A stretch of DNA of 56,399 bases from Methanobacteriota archaeon. Its GTDB lineage: Archaea > Thermoplasmatota > Poseidoniia > Poseidoniales > Thalassarchaeaceae. Positions 17,279 through 25,842 of the stretch are shown in pieces. A program made the translations under genes and the position numbers. Positions within the stretch are counted from its first letter, which is position 1. Each line of letters opens with the position of its first letter. The notes beneath the pieces were generated by a model that saw nothing but the letters and a program-made list of their open reading frames with translations, ran no database searches and was not told where the DNA came from. Where the stretch lies: contig PSPX01000004.1 of assembly GCA_004195715.1 (NCBI GenBank), forward strand, positions 1-56,399, in the 5' to 3' direction.

Positions 17279-18016
17279 GTGGTTGGTTTCGACGAGGCGC
17301 TCTCGATACTAGAAAACCCTACTAGACGTCAGATTCTCAGGAAATTGGTCAAGGAACCTCACTACCCTCTGCAACTTTCCGAGTTACTGAATGTAAGTCA
17401 GCAAGCGGTGGTCAAGCACCTCAAGGTCCTAGAGGAATCAGGGTTCGTGGATTCCGAACGTGTGCCATCAGAGAAGGGAGGTCCCCCGAAGAAGATGTAC
17501 AAGGTCAACCAGTCCTTCTCCCTGCGTCTCGACCTCGGACCTGATTTATTCCGCGCAGAGCACAGGAAGATACCAGCTGGAGGACCGATGCGCCTCTCCA
17601 ACAGATTGCCGCCAGAACTGAATGGGGTGGTCGACAGGCTGGGTACCCGACGCAAGCTCCCGATGGTGGAGGCTATGGGAGTGCTCTCGGAGTTGGACTC
17701 TGCTCTCGAACGGATAGACGAGCATCGTGACGCTGTGATAGCACTCCATCAGCAGGTGATGAGAAAAGTCTCCCCCAGCATCTCCGAGCAATCTGGATCC
17801 TATGAGGAGAGGCAGTTGGCCCACGCTATCATGAACCAACCCCGCAGGCCACTCGATTTGGATGCGTTCTCGCAGGGACTGAGAATCCAGTCGATGGACG
17901 CAGAGGAGATGATGGATGCTCTGCGCGAGCGTCTGATGCGTGATTTCGCGGCTAGCCGCGGTCGTCTCGTCGCGGCGCGCGAAGGGACGCCGTTGCCATG
18001 GTGGCTAGCACGTTAA
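17279..18016 (+). CDS. ArsR-family winged helix-turn-helix transcriptional regulator
   Basis: Residues about 5-75 form a winged helix. ALSILENPTRRQILRKLVKE is the typical ArsR opening helix pair, QLSELLNVSQQAVVKHLKVL the recognition helix-turn-helix, and VDSERVPSEKGGPPKKMYKV the wing. The remaining ~170 residues are mostly helical and charged without a recognised ligand-binding domain, and contain no CxC metal-binding motif, so a metal sensor is unlikely. The start is GTG at 17279. A perfect 17-bp palindrome lies immediately upstream, which suggests self-control, and the divergent membrane protein gene may share it. Its stop abuts the stop of the convergent giant surface protein gene. Confidence 0.85.
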   Translation: MVGFDEALSILENPTRRQILRKLVKEPHYPLQLSELLNVSQQAVVKHLKVLEESGFVDSERVPSEKGGPPKKMYKVNQSFSLRLDLGPDLFRAEHRKIPAGGPMRLSNRLPPELNGVVDRLGTRRKLPMVEAMGVLSELDSALERIDEHRDAVIALHQQVMRKVSPSISEQSGSYEERQLAHAIMNQPRRPLDLDAFSQGLRIQSMDAEEMMDALRERLMRDFAASRGRLVAAREGTPLPWWLAR

Positions 18017-21000
18017 TCAGAAGACCATGTCCTCATCGTCAAGGTTCGAAATCATACTGGACTTCTCGGCGTAGCGTATCTTTGCCTCCTCCCTGCGTCC
18101 CCACATGACCACTGCGACCACTCCTACTAGAGCGAACGTTGCGCCGAGAATTATGGTCGGCACTGTGTATTGGGCGATGATCTCGATTCCGACATCGAGA
18201 ATTCCTAAATTCGAGCCCATCTCCTTTGAGACCGATTGGATATTGTTGGTTTCATCGGTCTCGACAATTATGTTATCCGGATCCAAGACTACGACGACGT
18301 TGTGTCTTCCAGCCTTGACCATATACAGTAGAGCAATTGTGGGTGGGTCCTCGTTGGCACAGTCGGAACTAGGGTTGTCACAGGGCATTATCGCCTGGAC
18401 TATTTGCCGGTAAACGATGTTCTCCTCGTCGCACCCGTTCTTCTTGATGTCAGATTTAGTCTGGTCTACGCACAGGATGATGTTGACGTCAGTAGCGTGG
18501 GCGTTACCCTTGTTGAGGATTTGTACGTTGACGGAGAGCATCTCTCCGACCTCCCCTGTGTGGGCCGCAGCGAAGACGTCGAGGATGAAGAGGTCTGGTG
18601 CCCTGAGTCTCAGTTCAATGACTTGTTCGTTGGTGTCACAATTGGGCCGGTAGTTATCCGGCAAACCGTCTCCATTCGCGTCGAGGGTGCAGGAATCATC
18701 CCACACCGCAGTCTCATCGTGGTCACCGCCTGCTTCCGAGGAGCCGAATTCCGATACGACCTTGATTCCAATCTCTCGATTGTTCAGTGTAGCGGCTGGG
18801 TCAATCTGGATGATTACGACAATCTGTAGAGTCGAGTAAGCCTCCATCACCGGCATGGTGATTGCATTTGTCTGGGCGGACAGGTAGCAGCCTTCGGCAG
18901 GTGGGTCTTCACCCAGAATTTGTCCGACACATGGCCTCTCGATCGGATACTCGGTGTTGAAGTCCTCGAGCAATGCGTAGCTGATTGCCCAATTACCCAG
19001 CAGAGGCCCCATCGTAGGGGACGTCTGCCACGAATAACGGTCATCGCTGTCATAGAGGGTGTGATTGTGCAGTGTCGGTTGATCGTCCACATTACCGTGG
19101 TTGGTGATGTTTATGGTGAATCGGACAATTCTACCAGGGGCTGTGGACTTGATTCGGCTCTCAACCATCGGATCGACCTCTATCCGCATGTCATGAAACT
19201 CGACAATCTCAACCTGTAGTTCGAGGACGTCCCTCAGTCTGGTCCCCTCGTAGGGCTCCTCGCTCAGCACATGCAGGATTATGGTGTACTGGCCAGCGTG
19301 GGTCCTCTCTGGTACGTTGAGAAGGATAGGTATGGTCTGTGACTCATCACGGTCTAACTCAGTGAATAGAATCCGAGGGATATCAATATCCCAGACGTGC
19401 GATGCCCCAAATGTGTCGGTAATTGAGCCCACTGCTATGTCGTATCTGTCAGCACCGTTTCCTTCGTTGGAGACCGTGGTATCCAACTGGTACGTCTGTC
19501 CTGGATGCAGGGACAGAATGGTTTCAGGTACGCTGGCTTCCAAGTCGTACTCTTGGATGACGTTTGTCAGAAGGACCACGGAGTCTCTGACACGCTGCGC
19601 TCCCTCCAGATGAGCCTTGACGGTGACAGAGTCACCTAGACCGGCAGTAGCGTTGTACGGTGCGCACATGATGGCAGTGACAGTGTATGGGGTGTCGATA
19701 ATTGACCAGTAGCGCGGGGCGTTATCTGAGATCCCGTTCCCTCCGGGGGCTTCAGAGAAATCCAAATCCACCGTCCAGTGGTCGAACCTCCATGTCTGCT
19801 CGGAAATCTCGGGAGGTCTCTCCTCGGGGCCTCCCGGGGTCGTGAATATCAGATGGCCGGGTGTGAAGTGCTTGGTGACCTCGATATCGAACTCAGAGCA
19901 TTCGCCGGGCAAGACATACTGCGTCGTGTCTCCGAGATTGAAGACGATGTTGCCCGTGCTCTTGATCGAGACGTTTATCCAGAGTTCAAGAACATCGAAG
20001 GTACCTTGATCGATAGAGAGCACTGGCTCACCGGTGGACCAACCTTTCAGGTATATCACAAAGGTCCCGGGATCCTGTGAAGTCGGAACACTGACCTGCA
20101 GGTTCCTAGTCACCGACTGGCCGGGATCCAATGATAGCGACGTTGGGAATGTGAGACCCCAACCGAACGGCAGGGCCCATTCGACCTGCCCCTCTAAGGT
20201 AGATGGATCGTAAAACGCGAACGTATCGTATACGTTACCTGTATTGGTAACCGTTATCGAAAAGAACGCCGATTCACCCTGTTCGACATCCACCTGGAAG
20301 TGACTGGTGTCCAAGTTAATCCCGTGGACGACATCCATCAGCGTCAGAGTAATCCTGTCGTCCCTGATAGCCGGATCCTTGTAGGATATTGCAGTCACAG
20401 TGATCGAGGCCAATTCGTCTGAATGGGCCTGATATATCGAAGGGGCGCGGACGCGCATGTACATCGAAACCACGTCGCCGCCGCGCAGGAATACCGGTGT
20501 TGAGTCGAATATTGGTGTGTGGTTAGTGGTGAAGAAGAGTGTGGCCGTCCAATTGTTGGGAACGCCTTCCATAGTCACAGTGAAGGTATCGGCCACGAGC
20601 TCGGCGGGCCCGGGTGTGGGGTTCGAGATTGTCATGTTGTAGGTGGTCTGCTCGCCGGGTTCAATGGTGTGGTAGTAGGTCTCAGTCTCTGTGAGTGCTA
20701 CCTCGACTAGCCCAGTCAAGACGTGAACGTAGCACAGCGTGTAGGATCCACCATTGCTGACGTCGTTGCACTTGTTAGTGTCAGACCAAGCAATATGGGC
20801 CCCGCTTCCGAGATCATTGGCAAATGCTGGTGGTTGACCCAAATCGGGGACCGCAGGTGAGTTCGGACCGAGCTTGTCGGACTGCCACTCGGTAATCGGG
20901 ATGACTTCCCACGGGTCGACGATCCCTACAGCGAGCGAATTGAGAGGGAAGCCCGCAGGATAGTCGTCGTTGGTGTGATTCAGTCTAGTGTAAACGACAG

Positions 21001-23128
21001 TCTCGCCTTGGGTTCCGTTGGAGTTCTCCAACCATGTCAGGTGCACGTTATCGAATGAGTCAGTGATGATGGCTGGCATGTGCGAATTGGCGCCGAAGGG
21101 CCGATCAGTTGGAATTCCTTCGATACCTTCGACTTCTGAGATAGCTGAGTCGATAATCTGCTTGATTCCGTAGGTAGGTAACCCGTCAGAGGCTCCGTCC
21201 CACGCGCCCGCTCCTCTGAGTCGTAGTCTGGTGTAGTAAATCTCGTAGTTGACATCAATGTCAAATCCATAGGCGCGACCATCCATCCAAGCTAGATGGG
21301 TGTTACCGGAGGTGTCTACGGAGATTGCAGGATGTAGGCTGTATGCGTCGTTGAGTGTGATTCTGGTGTCGTTGACCACGACGAGGTTGCCGTATCCTAG
21401 GCCGTCGATAGAGGGCCCTAGATCCTCGATGTACCTGTCGGCCGTGGTGTCGACAAAGGTCCCTGAATCTCCCTTCTGCCAAGTCGGAGGTGGGTTCTCC
21501 AGCAGCGACAGAGGATCGAGTATGGTCATGTAGATCTCACGCGAATTATTTGTGGATAGGTAGACCATGGCCTCAACCATTAGCTGTAATTCAGCTGAAT
21601 TGGTGGCTGAAGTCGGGAAACTGTACATCTGACCCTCCGCATTGGTCAGACGGGTGTTTGAACCCGGGCAGGTCCTAGTGTTCAGGCTCACGAAGCCATT
21701 GGGGCACTGAGCTAGGTCCATCATGTGGGAGCCGACTTGGGTGGAGCCTGCGCCGAAGCCGGCTGCGAGCAGAGGGACGGGGATAATCCCCGCTATGACG
21801 CAGGCGTCGTGGGCCTCATTGATGCTCTGGGTGTCATCGGACTGCTGGGATGGGTCGCCGCCGTACGGACCCTCATCCGAGATTGGGATGATGATCTTGG
21901 TCGCGTTGGGGTTCCAGTGGTGGTCCAACTGGGTAGGCGGGTTGCCGGGCACATTGTTACTGACATCGCGCCAAGACAGGCAGGCCCAAGTGGAGCCAGG
22001 GCCCCAAAATTCACTGTAGTATCCCCCATCCTGCGGCAAGTTGACTGCGCCGTTGTTGTAAATAACCTCGGTGAGCTCTCTAATACCACCGGAGTCATCT
22101 CCTGGGGACAGGCCTAGAGGAGTTGCTCTTGGACCTTGGCTACCCGACCCACCGGTCTGGTATGCAGCGGCGCAATTACCGCTGGTAGCCGCACTCGGCC
22201 AGTTACCGCTGAGGGCATACAGGGTCTCGTAGACCGTCATGTTAGCTCGCAAGAGCATCGGCTTTAGTCCCTCGAAGTAACCACCGCTGGCGAAGTAGCC
22301 GCCATAGAAAACCACACACATGTCGGCCCACTCGGTGTTCATCGAGCCGGAGGTGTCTATCGGAGCAACCATCTCGACTTTTCCGCCGCGGGTGTCATCC
22401 CATACAATCTGAACGAAGTCATCGGCATCGACAGCGACATCGGGGTGCCCCTTGTGGCCGATGATTGGAGTGAGTAGGGTCTCGCCCACGGCGACTACAG
22501 CCTCACGGGACTGTAGGTCGGGTTCAATCATGGAGTAGTAAATCTGAGGTTGTTGGTAGAACTTGTCAAGCGGCTCAAACGAGTCCTCCCAGACGATGTG
22601 GGCGTTGTTCTCAGAATCGGTGTCTATGGCTGGCCAGTCGCGGTTCTGTGTGTGAACCGAGACTTCGAAGTCGTCGATGAGCGAAATCACGTTGTCGATA
22701 GCCGAGTCGCCACTCTGATCATCTTGAGATGGGTCAAGCATGGTGTAGAAGATAGTCCACTGAGCGGCTTTATCGGTCCAAGTGATATGCACATTGTCAC
22801 TACTGTCAACGCTAATGTCGGGGTGCCAAGCCCGATGTGCACCGGGGTTAGATATCTGGGTCTCAAAAATCAGTACATCGCCTCTGGGATTGTGCATCTG
22901 ATACCACAAGTGCTGGGTGTTGCGGCTCCAGACGAAGTGCACGTTACCCATCGAGTCGGCATCGGTAGCCACCATCTTATCGTTCGCTGCGCCCCCATTG
23001 ACAATCTGAATCGCGTCAGTCAAGACCACTTCACTAGCCTCAGCCTGCGGGAATTCGATTACCGCGAAAGTGCTCATCATCATCAAAATAACCATTGTTA
23101 CGCTGTTTCTCATTTTTGCAGTTTCCAT
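18017..23128 (-). CDS. Giant cell-surface protein: beta-propeller with nested VWA domain, NEW3/CARDB-like repeats, C-terminal membrane anchor
   Basis: This is a 1703-residue predicted secreted, membrane-anchored protein. A signal peptide (MRNSVTMVILMMMSTFAVIE, then AEAS) starts the chain. Seven repeats of a D-x(2-3)-G/N-x-H-h-x-W pattern follow (NVHFVWSRN, NVHITWTDK, NAHIVWEDS, FVQIVWDDT, NTHLAWMDG, NVHLTWLEN, GAHIAWSDT), as in a seven-bladed propeller. The fourth repeat is split by about 280 residues (~250-530) resembling a von Willebrand factor A domain, with the metal-site motif DTSGSM and a later IIIPISDEG strand. Several beta-sandwich modules follow that resemble NEW3/CARDB domains (for example VTNTGNVYDTFAF, VNVQILNKGNAHATDV). 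A C-terminal helix (IILGATFALVGVVAVVMWG) and a short acidic tail end the protein. The ATG at 23128 has GGAGG upstream. Adhesion or ligand binding at the cell surface is likely; catalysis is not indicated. Confidence 0.85.
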   Translation of the reverse strand: METAKMRNSVTMVILMMMSTFAVIEFPQAEASEVVLTDAIQIVNGGAANDKMVATDADSMGNVHFVWSRNTQHLWYQMHNPRGDVLIFETQISNPGAHRAWHPDISVDSSDNVHITWTDKAAQWTIFYTMLDPSQDDQSGDSAIDNVISLIDDFEVSVHTQNRDWPAIDTDSENNAHIVWEDSFEPLDKFYQQPQIYYSMIEPDLQSREAVVAVGETLLTPIIGHKGHPDVAVDADDFVQIVWDDTRGGKVEMVAPIDTSGSMNTEWADMCVVFYGGYFASGGYFEGLKPMLLRANMTVYETLYALSGNWPSAATSGNCAAAYQTGGSGSQGPRATPLGLSPGDDSGGIRELTEVIYNNGAVNLPQDGGYYSEFWGPGSTWACLSWRDVSNNVPGNPPTQLDHHWNPNATKIIIPISDEGPYGGDPSQQSDDTQSINEAHDACVIAGIIPVPLLAAGFGAGSTQVGSHMMDLAQCPNGFVSLNTRTCPGSNTRLTNAEGQMYSFPTSATNSAELQLMVEAMVYLSTNNSREIYMTILDPLSLLENPPPTWQKGDSGTFVDTTADRYIEDLGPSIDGLGYGNLVVVNDTRITLNDAYSLHPAISVDTSGNTHLAWMDGRAYGFDIDVNYEIYYTRLRLRGAGAWDGASDGLPTYGIKQIIDSAISEVEGIEGIPTDRPFGANSHMPAIITDSFDNVHLTWLENSNGTQGETVVYTRLNHTNDDYPAGFPLNSLAVGIVDPWEVIPITEWQSDKLGPNSPAVPDLGQPPAFANDLGSGAHIAWSDTNKCNDVSNGGSYTLCYVHVLTGLVEVALTETETYYHTIEPGEQTTYNMTISNPTPGPAELVADTFTVTMEGVPNNWTATLFFTTNHTPIFDSTPVFLRGGDVVSMYMRVRAPSIYQAHSDELASITVTAISYKDPAIRDDRITLTLMDVVHGINLDTSHFQVDVEQGESAFFSITVTNTGNVYDTFAFYDPSTLEGQVEWALPFGWGLTFPTSLSLDPGQSVTRNLQVSVPTSQDPGTFVIYLKGWSTGEPVLSIDQGTFDVLELWINVSIKSTGNIVFNLGDTTQYVLPGECSEFDIEVTKHFTPGHLIFTTPGGPEERPPEISEQTWRFDHWTVDLDFSEAPGGNGISDNAPRYWSIIDTPYTVTAIMCAPYNATAGLGDSVTVKAHLEGAQRVRDSVVLLTNVIQEYDLEASVPETILSLHPGQTYQLDTTVSNEGNGADRYDIAVGSITDTFGASHVWDIDIPRILFTELDRDESQTIPILLNVPERTHAGQYTIILHVLSEEPYEGTRLRDVLELQVEIVEFHDMRIEVDPMVESRIKSTAPGRIVRFTINITNHGNVDDQPTLHNHTLYDSDDRYSWQTSPTMGPLLGNWAISYALLEDFNTEYPIERPCVGQILGEDPPAEGCYLSAQTNAITMPVMEAYSTLQIVVIIQIDPAATLNNREIGIKVVSEFGSSEAGGDHDETAVWDDSCTLDANGDGLPDNYRPNCDTNEQVIELRLRAPDLFILDVFAAAHTGEVGEMLSVNVQILNKGNAHATDVNIILCVDQTKSDIKKNGCDEENIVYRQIVQAIMPCDNPSSDCANEDPPTIALLYMVKAGRHNVVVVLDPDNIIVETDETNNIQSVSKEMGSNLGILDVGIEIIAQYTVPTIILGATFALVGVVAVVMWGRREEAKIRYAEKSSMISNLDDEDMVF

Positions 23129-23241
23129 TTCCAAACCTCCAGCAGAGCTGTGTATCGTCCTAGTTTGTCTTCCAGCGATACTTAACCTCGACCCTTTGCC
23201 GTCACCTGCGCGCGCGAGGGGGGGCGGGCGTGGAGGGGGTT
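23129..23241 (-). promoter_or_regulatory. Promoter and leader region of the giant surface protein gene
   Basis: On the minus strand, TTAAGTAT around 23177-23184 is a TATA-like element that would put transcription start near 23154. GGAGGTTTGGA lies just before the ATG at 23128. The upstream part (about 23205-23240) is an unusually G-rich run on the plus strand. Confidence 0.4.
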
Positions 23242-23874
23242 TCAGGCCCATTCGGAGGGATCGAAATCGCGACCGAAACCACCTGTCTCATCGGTATCTA
23301 TCTCACTCACCTCTGAATGCACTTCAGGTTGGCTGCCCCTGCTCTGGGCCTTCTTGGCAATCCAATCGTCAACCGGCCCGGGCTTGCCCACGCCGGGCCC
23401 GTATGCGAACTTGATTTTGTGAATCAAAGCGAGTTTGGTAAGCCAAAGATGGCGCATCGTATGCATGAACTCATTTTGTGACAGCCCATCAAACCAAATC
23501 GGTCGTGAGAGATTGAACGCCTGCAGCGGGCCGGGCACACCATGCTTCTTCTTGCCAACGTGAAGCACCCAGTCGAGATCTGCCTGAGTGAGGTGTATCC
23601 TAGTGTCGTGGAGCCACTTCTCCCAATCCCCGGCCTCATTCTCGAAGAGTTCCGTCATTTCGCTCTGCTGACCGTCGTCGACCCTAGTGACTGAGTATAT
23701 CAGAACCAGATTGCGGTTCTTCGGAATGACGACGTTGAACACATGACCCTGCTTCGTTGGAGGGTAACGGACATGCAAGTGGAGCATGGCCTGTTGATCG
23801 GCTACGTCTCGGGCTTCGAGGCGCTCGCTCTGCAGCCACTCGCGCACCCTGTCGCCGGCCTCGCGGGAGTTCAT
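23242..23874 (-). CDS. DUF2299-like cytoplasmic protein
   Basis: This 210-residue soluble protein has an alpha/beta pattern. The opening helix (AGDRVREWLQSERLEARDV) precedes beta strands MLHLHVRYPP, HVFNVVIPKNRNLVLIYSV and a central helical part. That layout resembles the archaeal DUF2299 family, but the assignment is tentative. The last ~45 residues are acidic and probably disordered. It starts 21 bases after the acyltransferase stop and so is the likely last gene of that minus-strand operon. The 113-base gap after it is very GC-rich near 23211-23240 and holds the promoter of the giant surface protein gene. No activity can be assigned. Confidence 0.65.
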   Translation of the reverse strand: MNSREAGDRVREWLQSERLEARDVADQQAMLHLHVRYPPTKQGHVFNVVIPKNRNLVLIYSVTRVDDGQQSEMTELFENEAGDWEKWLHDTRIHLTQADLDWVLHVGKKKHGVPGPLQAFNLSRPIWFDGLSQNEFMHTMRHLWLTKLALIHKIKFAYGPGVGKPGPVDDWIAKKAQSRGSQPEVHSEVSEIDTDETGGFGRDFDPSEWA

Positions 23875-23895
23875 GAGGGGATTGGGGTGCCCGTC

Positions 23896-25419
23896 CTATT
23901 TGAGAACGCCGAGTCGAGGAACCAGTCGGCCCACAAGTTCCTCCAACCGACCACCAGTTACTGAAGAAGCCAGTCTCCTTCTTCTTCGGGAGTCGCCGAA
24001 ATCAGTCAACATATCATAGCCCCAGAGGAAAACTAGGTTCGACATGTGGATGATAGGGAGGGATACTGCGAGATATATCGGGAGCAGGGCGGTAGCGCCG
24101 AAGAGAGAGTAGAAGAATGCGAGGGATATCAATGGCCAGAAGAACAGAGGAGAGAAGATTGCGGCGATCATATGGTGTGTAGTCCTAGCGTCAATTCCTT
24201 CGTCCGTGTGATCACCTGCGTACCACCCGACGAGTGCCTGCAGGCCAGTCGTCGGGATGGTGATGGGAGCGAAGAGAAGCATGGCCAGAACCCCCAGTGC
24301 CCCCCTGACCAGTCTAGATTCGCTCTTGATTCGTCCTCTCACATCCAGCGTACGGGCGTCTAGGCCTACCGAGTGTAGTATATCTGCGGCCTCCTTGGCG
24401 TCCTCGACAAGAGAATTGGTGTCCTCAATAAGAATGAGTTGTTCTCTGATATCGCGGGCTGCTAGTACCTCCTGCTTCAGCGAGTTGAGGGGGGAAGTGG
24501 ATGAATTCGCTCTCAAGTGGCCCAGCAGGTGCCATGCCCTGTATGTCTCCCAATCTGGAGCATTTGGGGTGATATGGATCAGGCTTTCATACAATTCGTC
24601 GCGGAGAGGGATAACTTGTTCTGCGGGTGGTTCAAGCCATTCCCCTCCAGCGAGGCTTGTGTGATGTTGGGGGTCATCGAGGAGTGGTATGGTGATTGGT
24701 TCACCAAACTCTACGAAGACATCGGTGCGGAACCAGTAGTGGCATCTGAAATGCAGACCTACAGGCTGAATCACGGGCTGAGGCAGCCCCCTCTCATGCG
24801 CAATGCTGGAGGCATTGAGGGTGAACCGGAGGGCGCCGGTCCTGAGAGCTTGCATCTTGGTGTCCTGGTGGGACTTGCCCTCGGGCATTACAATCGCCGC
24901 GTGACCCGAGGCGATGCAGTTGGCCATGGTCAGCATACTCCTCTTGTTAATCCTCTTCGCGAACTCAGGATTACTAACTCCTCTCTCCAGTTCTGCTCTC
25001 CTGATCACTGGCTGTGAGCCGATTCGGCGTGTGATCCAGCCTATCACAGGCATGGTCATGATGTCGTGCCTACCGATGGCGATGATACGCCTGTCCTGTG
25101 ATTTCATTATTGCCAGCGGATCAATGAGGCCATTGATGTGCGTGGAAGCATACACCGAGCCACCCTCCACCTCAGGTGGGCTGTCCATCTCTGAGTGCCT
25201 GATGATGTAGGACCAGGCTATGTCAACGGCCCGACGGATGACCTCCCAGAAAGATCGATTTCCGGGGTGTTTACCGCTGTGATCCCAAGGCAAACTTTCG
25301 AGTTTTTCGACATTAATCCTAGTAGCACTGCTTGATAGCCTCGGGAGCTCGTCGGGCGCATTCTCAGAATCAGCCATGACATACCCACGGGGCTGGTGGT
25401 TGAGAACACACCGGGTCAT
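23896..25419 (-). CDS. Glycerolipid acyltransferase of the PlsC/GPAT superfamily (Gpt2/Sct1-like), with C-terminal membrane helices
   Basis: This 507-residue protein carries an acyltransferase domain in its first ~290 residues. Motif I is STHINGLIDPLA, in which His and Asp are five residues apart as in Gpt2/Sct1-type enzymes rather than the four of E. coli PlsC. GSQPVIRRAE fits motif II, and PEGKSHQDTKM fits motif III with the PEG core. PVIQPVGLHF fits motif IV. The C-terminal half has a helical segment, then strongly hydrophobic stretches (GVLAMLLFAPITIPTTG and two more around residues 420-475), so it is a membrane protein. It would acylate glycerol-3-phosphate or lyso-lipid, a bacterial/eukaryotic-type reaction. 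The start overlaps the HIT gene stop as ATGA; an ATG at 25377 is the alternative. Confidence 0.82.
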   Translation of the reverse strand: MTRCVLNHQPRGYVMADSENAPDELPRLSSSATRINVEKLESLPWDHSGKHPGNRSFWEVIRRAVDIAWSYIIRHSEMDSPPEVEGGSVYASTHINGLIDPLAIMKSQDRRIIAIGRHDIMTMPVIGWITRRIGSQPVIRRAELERGVSNPEFAKRINKRSMLTMANCIASGHAAIVMPEGKSHQDTKMQALRTGALRFTLNASSIAHERGLPQPVIQPVGLHFRCHYWFRTDVFVEFGEPITIPLLDDPQHHTSLAGGEWLEPPAEQVIPLRDELYESLIHITPNAPDWETYRAWHLLGHLRANSSTSPLNSLKQEVLAARDIREQLILIEDTNSLVEDAKEAADILHSVGLDARTLDVRGRIKSESRLVRGALGVLAMLLFAPITIPTTGLQALVGWYAGDHTDEGIDARTTHHMIAAIFSPLFFWPLISLAFFYSLFGATALLPIYLAVSLPIIHMSNLVFLWGYDMLTDFGDSRRRRRLASSVTGGRLEELVGRLVPRLGVLK

Positions 25420-25841
25420 TTCAGATGGCTGCGGATGCGCTCGGCAAGTATTGCGCCCTCTCCGGGATCGAGTTGTGTGGTGGCGAATGGCCAGGTCAGG
25501 CCGCTGCCGTCATCGTGTTTTGGGATGATGTGGAAGTGAACGTGGAAGACTGATTGGAATGCGGCCTCACCATTGTTCTGCAGGACGTTGAAATCAGTGG
25601 CCCCTGAGGCTGCAAGGACAGCCCTAGATATTCTTGGAAGGACTCTTCCAACTGCAGCAGATGCCTCTTCCGATAGTCCGTCCAGTGTGGCGCTCTGCTC
25701 CTTGGGGACAACTAGGGTGTGCCCGATGCTGCATGGATTAATGTCAAGGAATGCGAATACGTGCTCGTCCTCGTACACCTTATGGCAGGGAATATTTCCT
25801 TGAATGATGAGTGTGAAAATACTCGGATCTGATTCGACCAT
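25416..25841 (-). CDS. HIT (histidine triad) family hydrolase
   Basis: HIT proteins hydrolyse or transfer nucleotidyl groups from phosphoramidates, dinucleoside polyphosphates or similar compounds. The 141-residue protein has the family layout. PCHKVYEDEHVFAFLDINP is the N-terminal strand-loop, HTLVVPKEQ follows, and HVHFHIIPK is the triad motif with the catalytic second His. The length is typical of Hint-like members. It starts one base after the flavoprotein stop and its own stop overlaps the acyltransferase start, so translation of the three is probably coupled. The substrate is unknown. Confidence 0.93.
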   Translation of the reverse strand: MVESDPSIFTLIIQGNIPCHKVYEDEHVFAFLDINPCSIGHTLVVPKEQSATLDGLSEEASAAVGRVLPRISRAVLAASGATDFNVLQNNGEAAFQSVFHVHFHIIPKHDDGSGLTWPFATTQLDPGEGAILAERIRSHLK

Positions 25842-25842
25842 G

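Noticed and set aside
22550-23185. Plus-strand open frame of 211 codons at the start of the giant protein gene
   Set aside because: It is antisense to the propeller repeats and signal peptide, which are clearly coding; no homologous features were seen.
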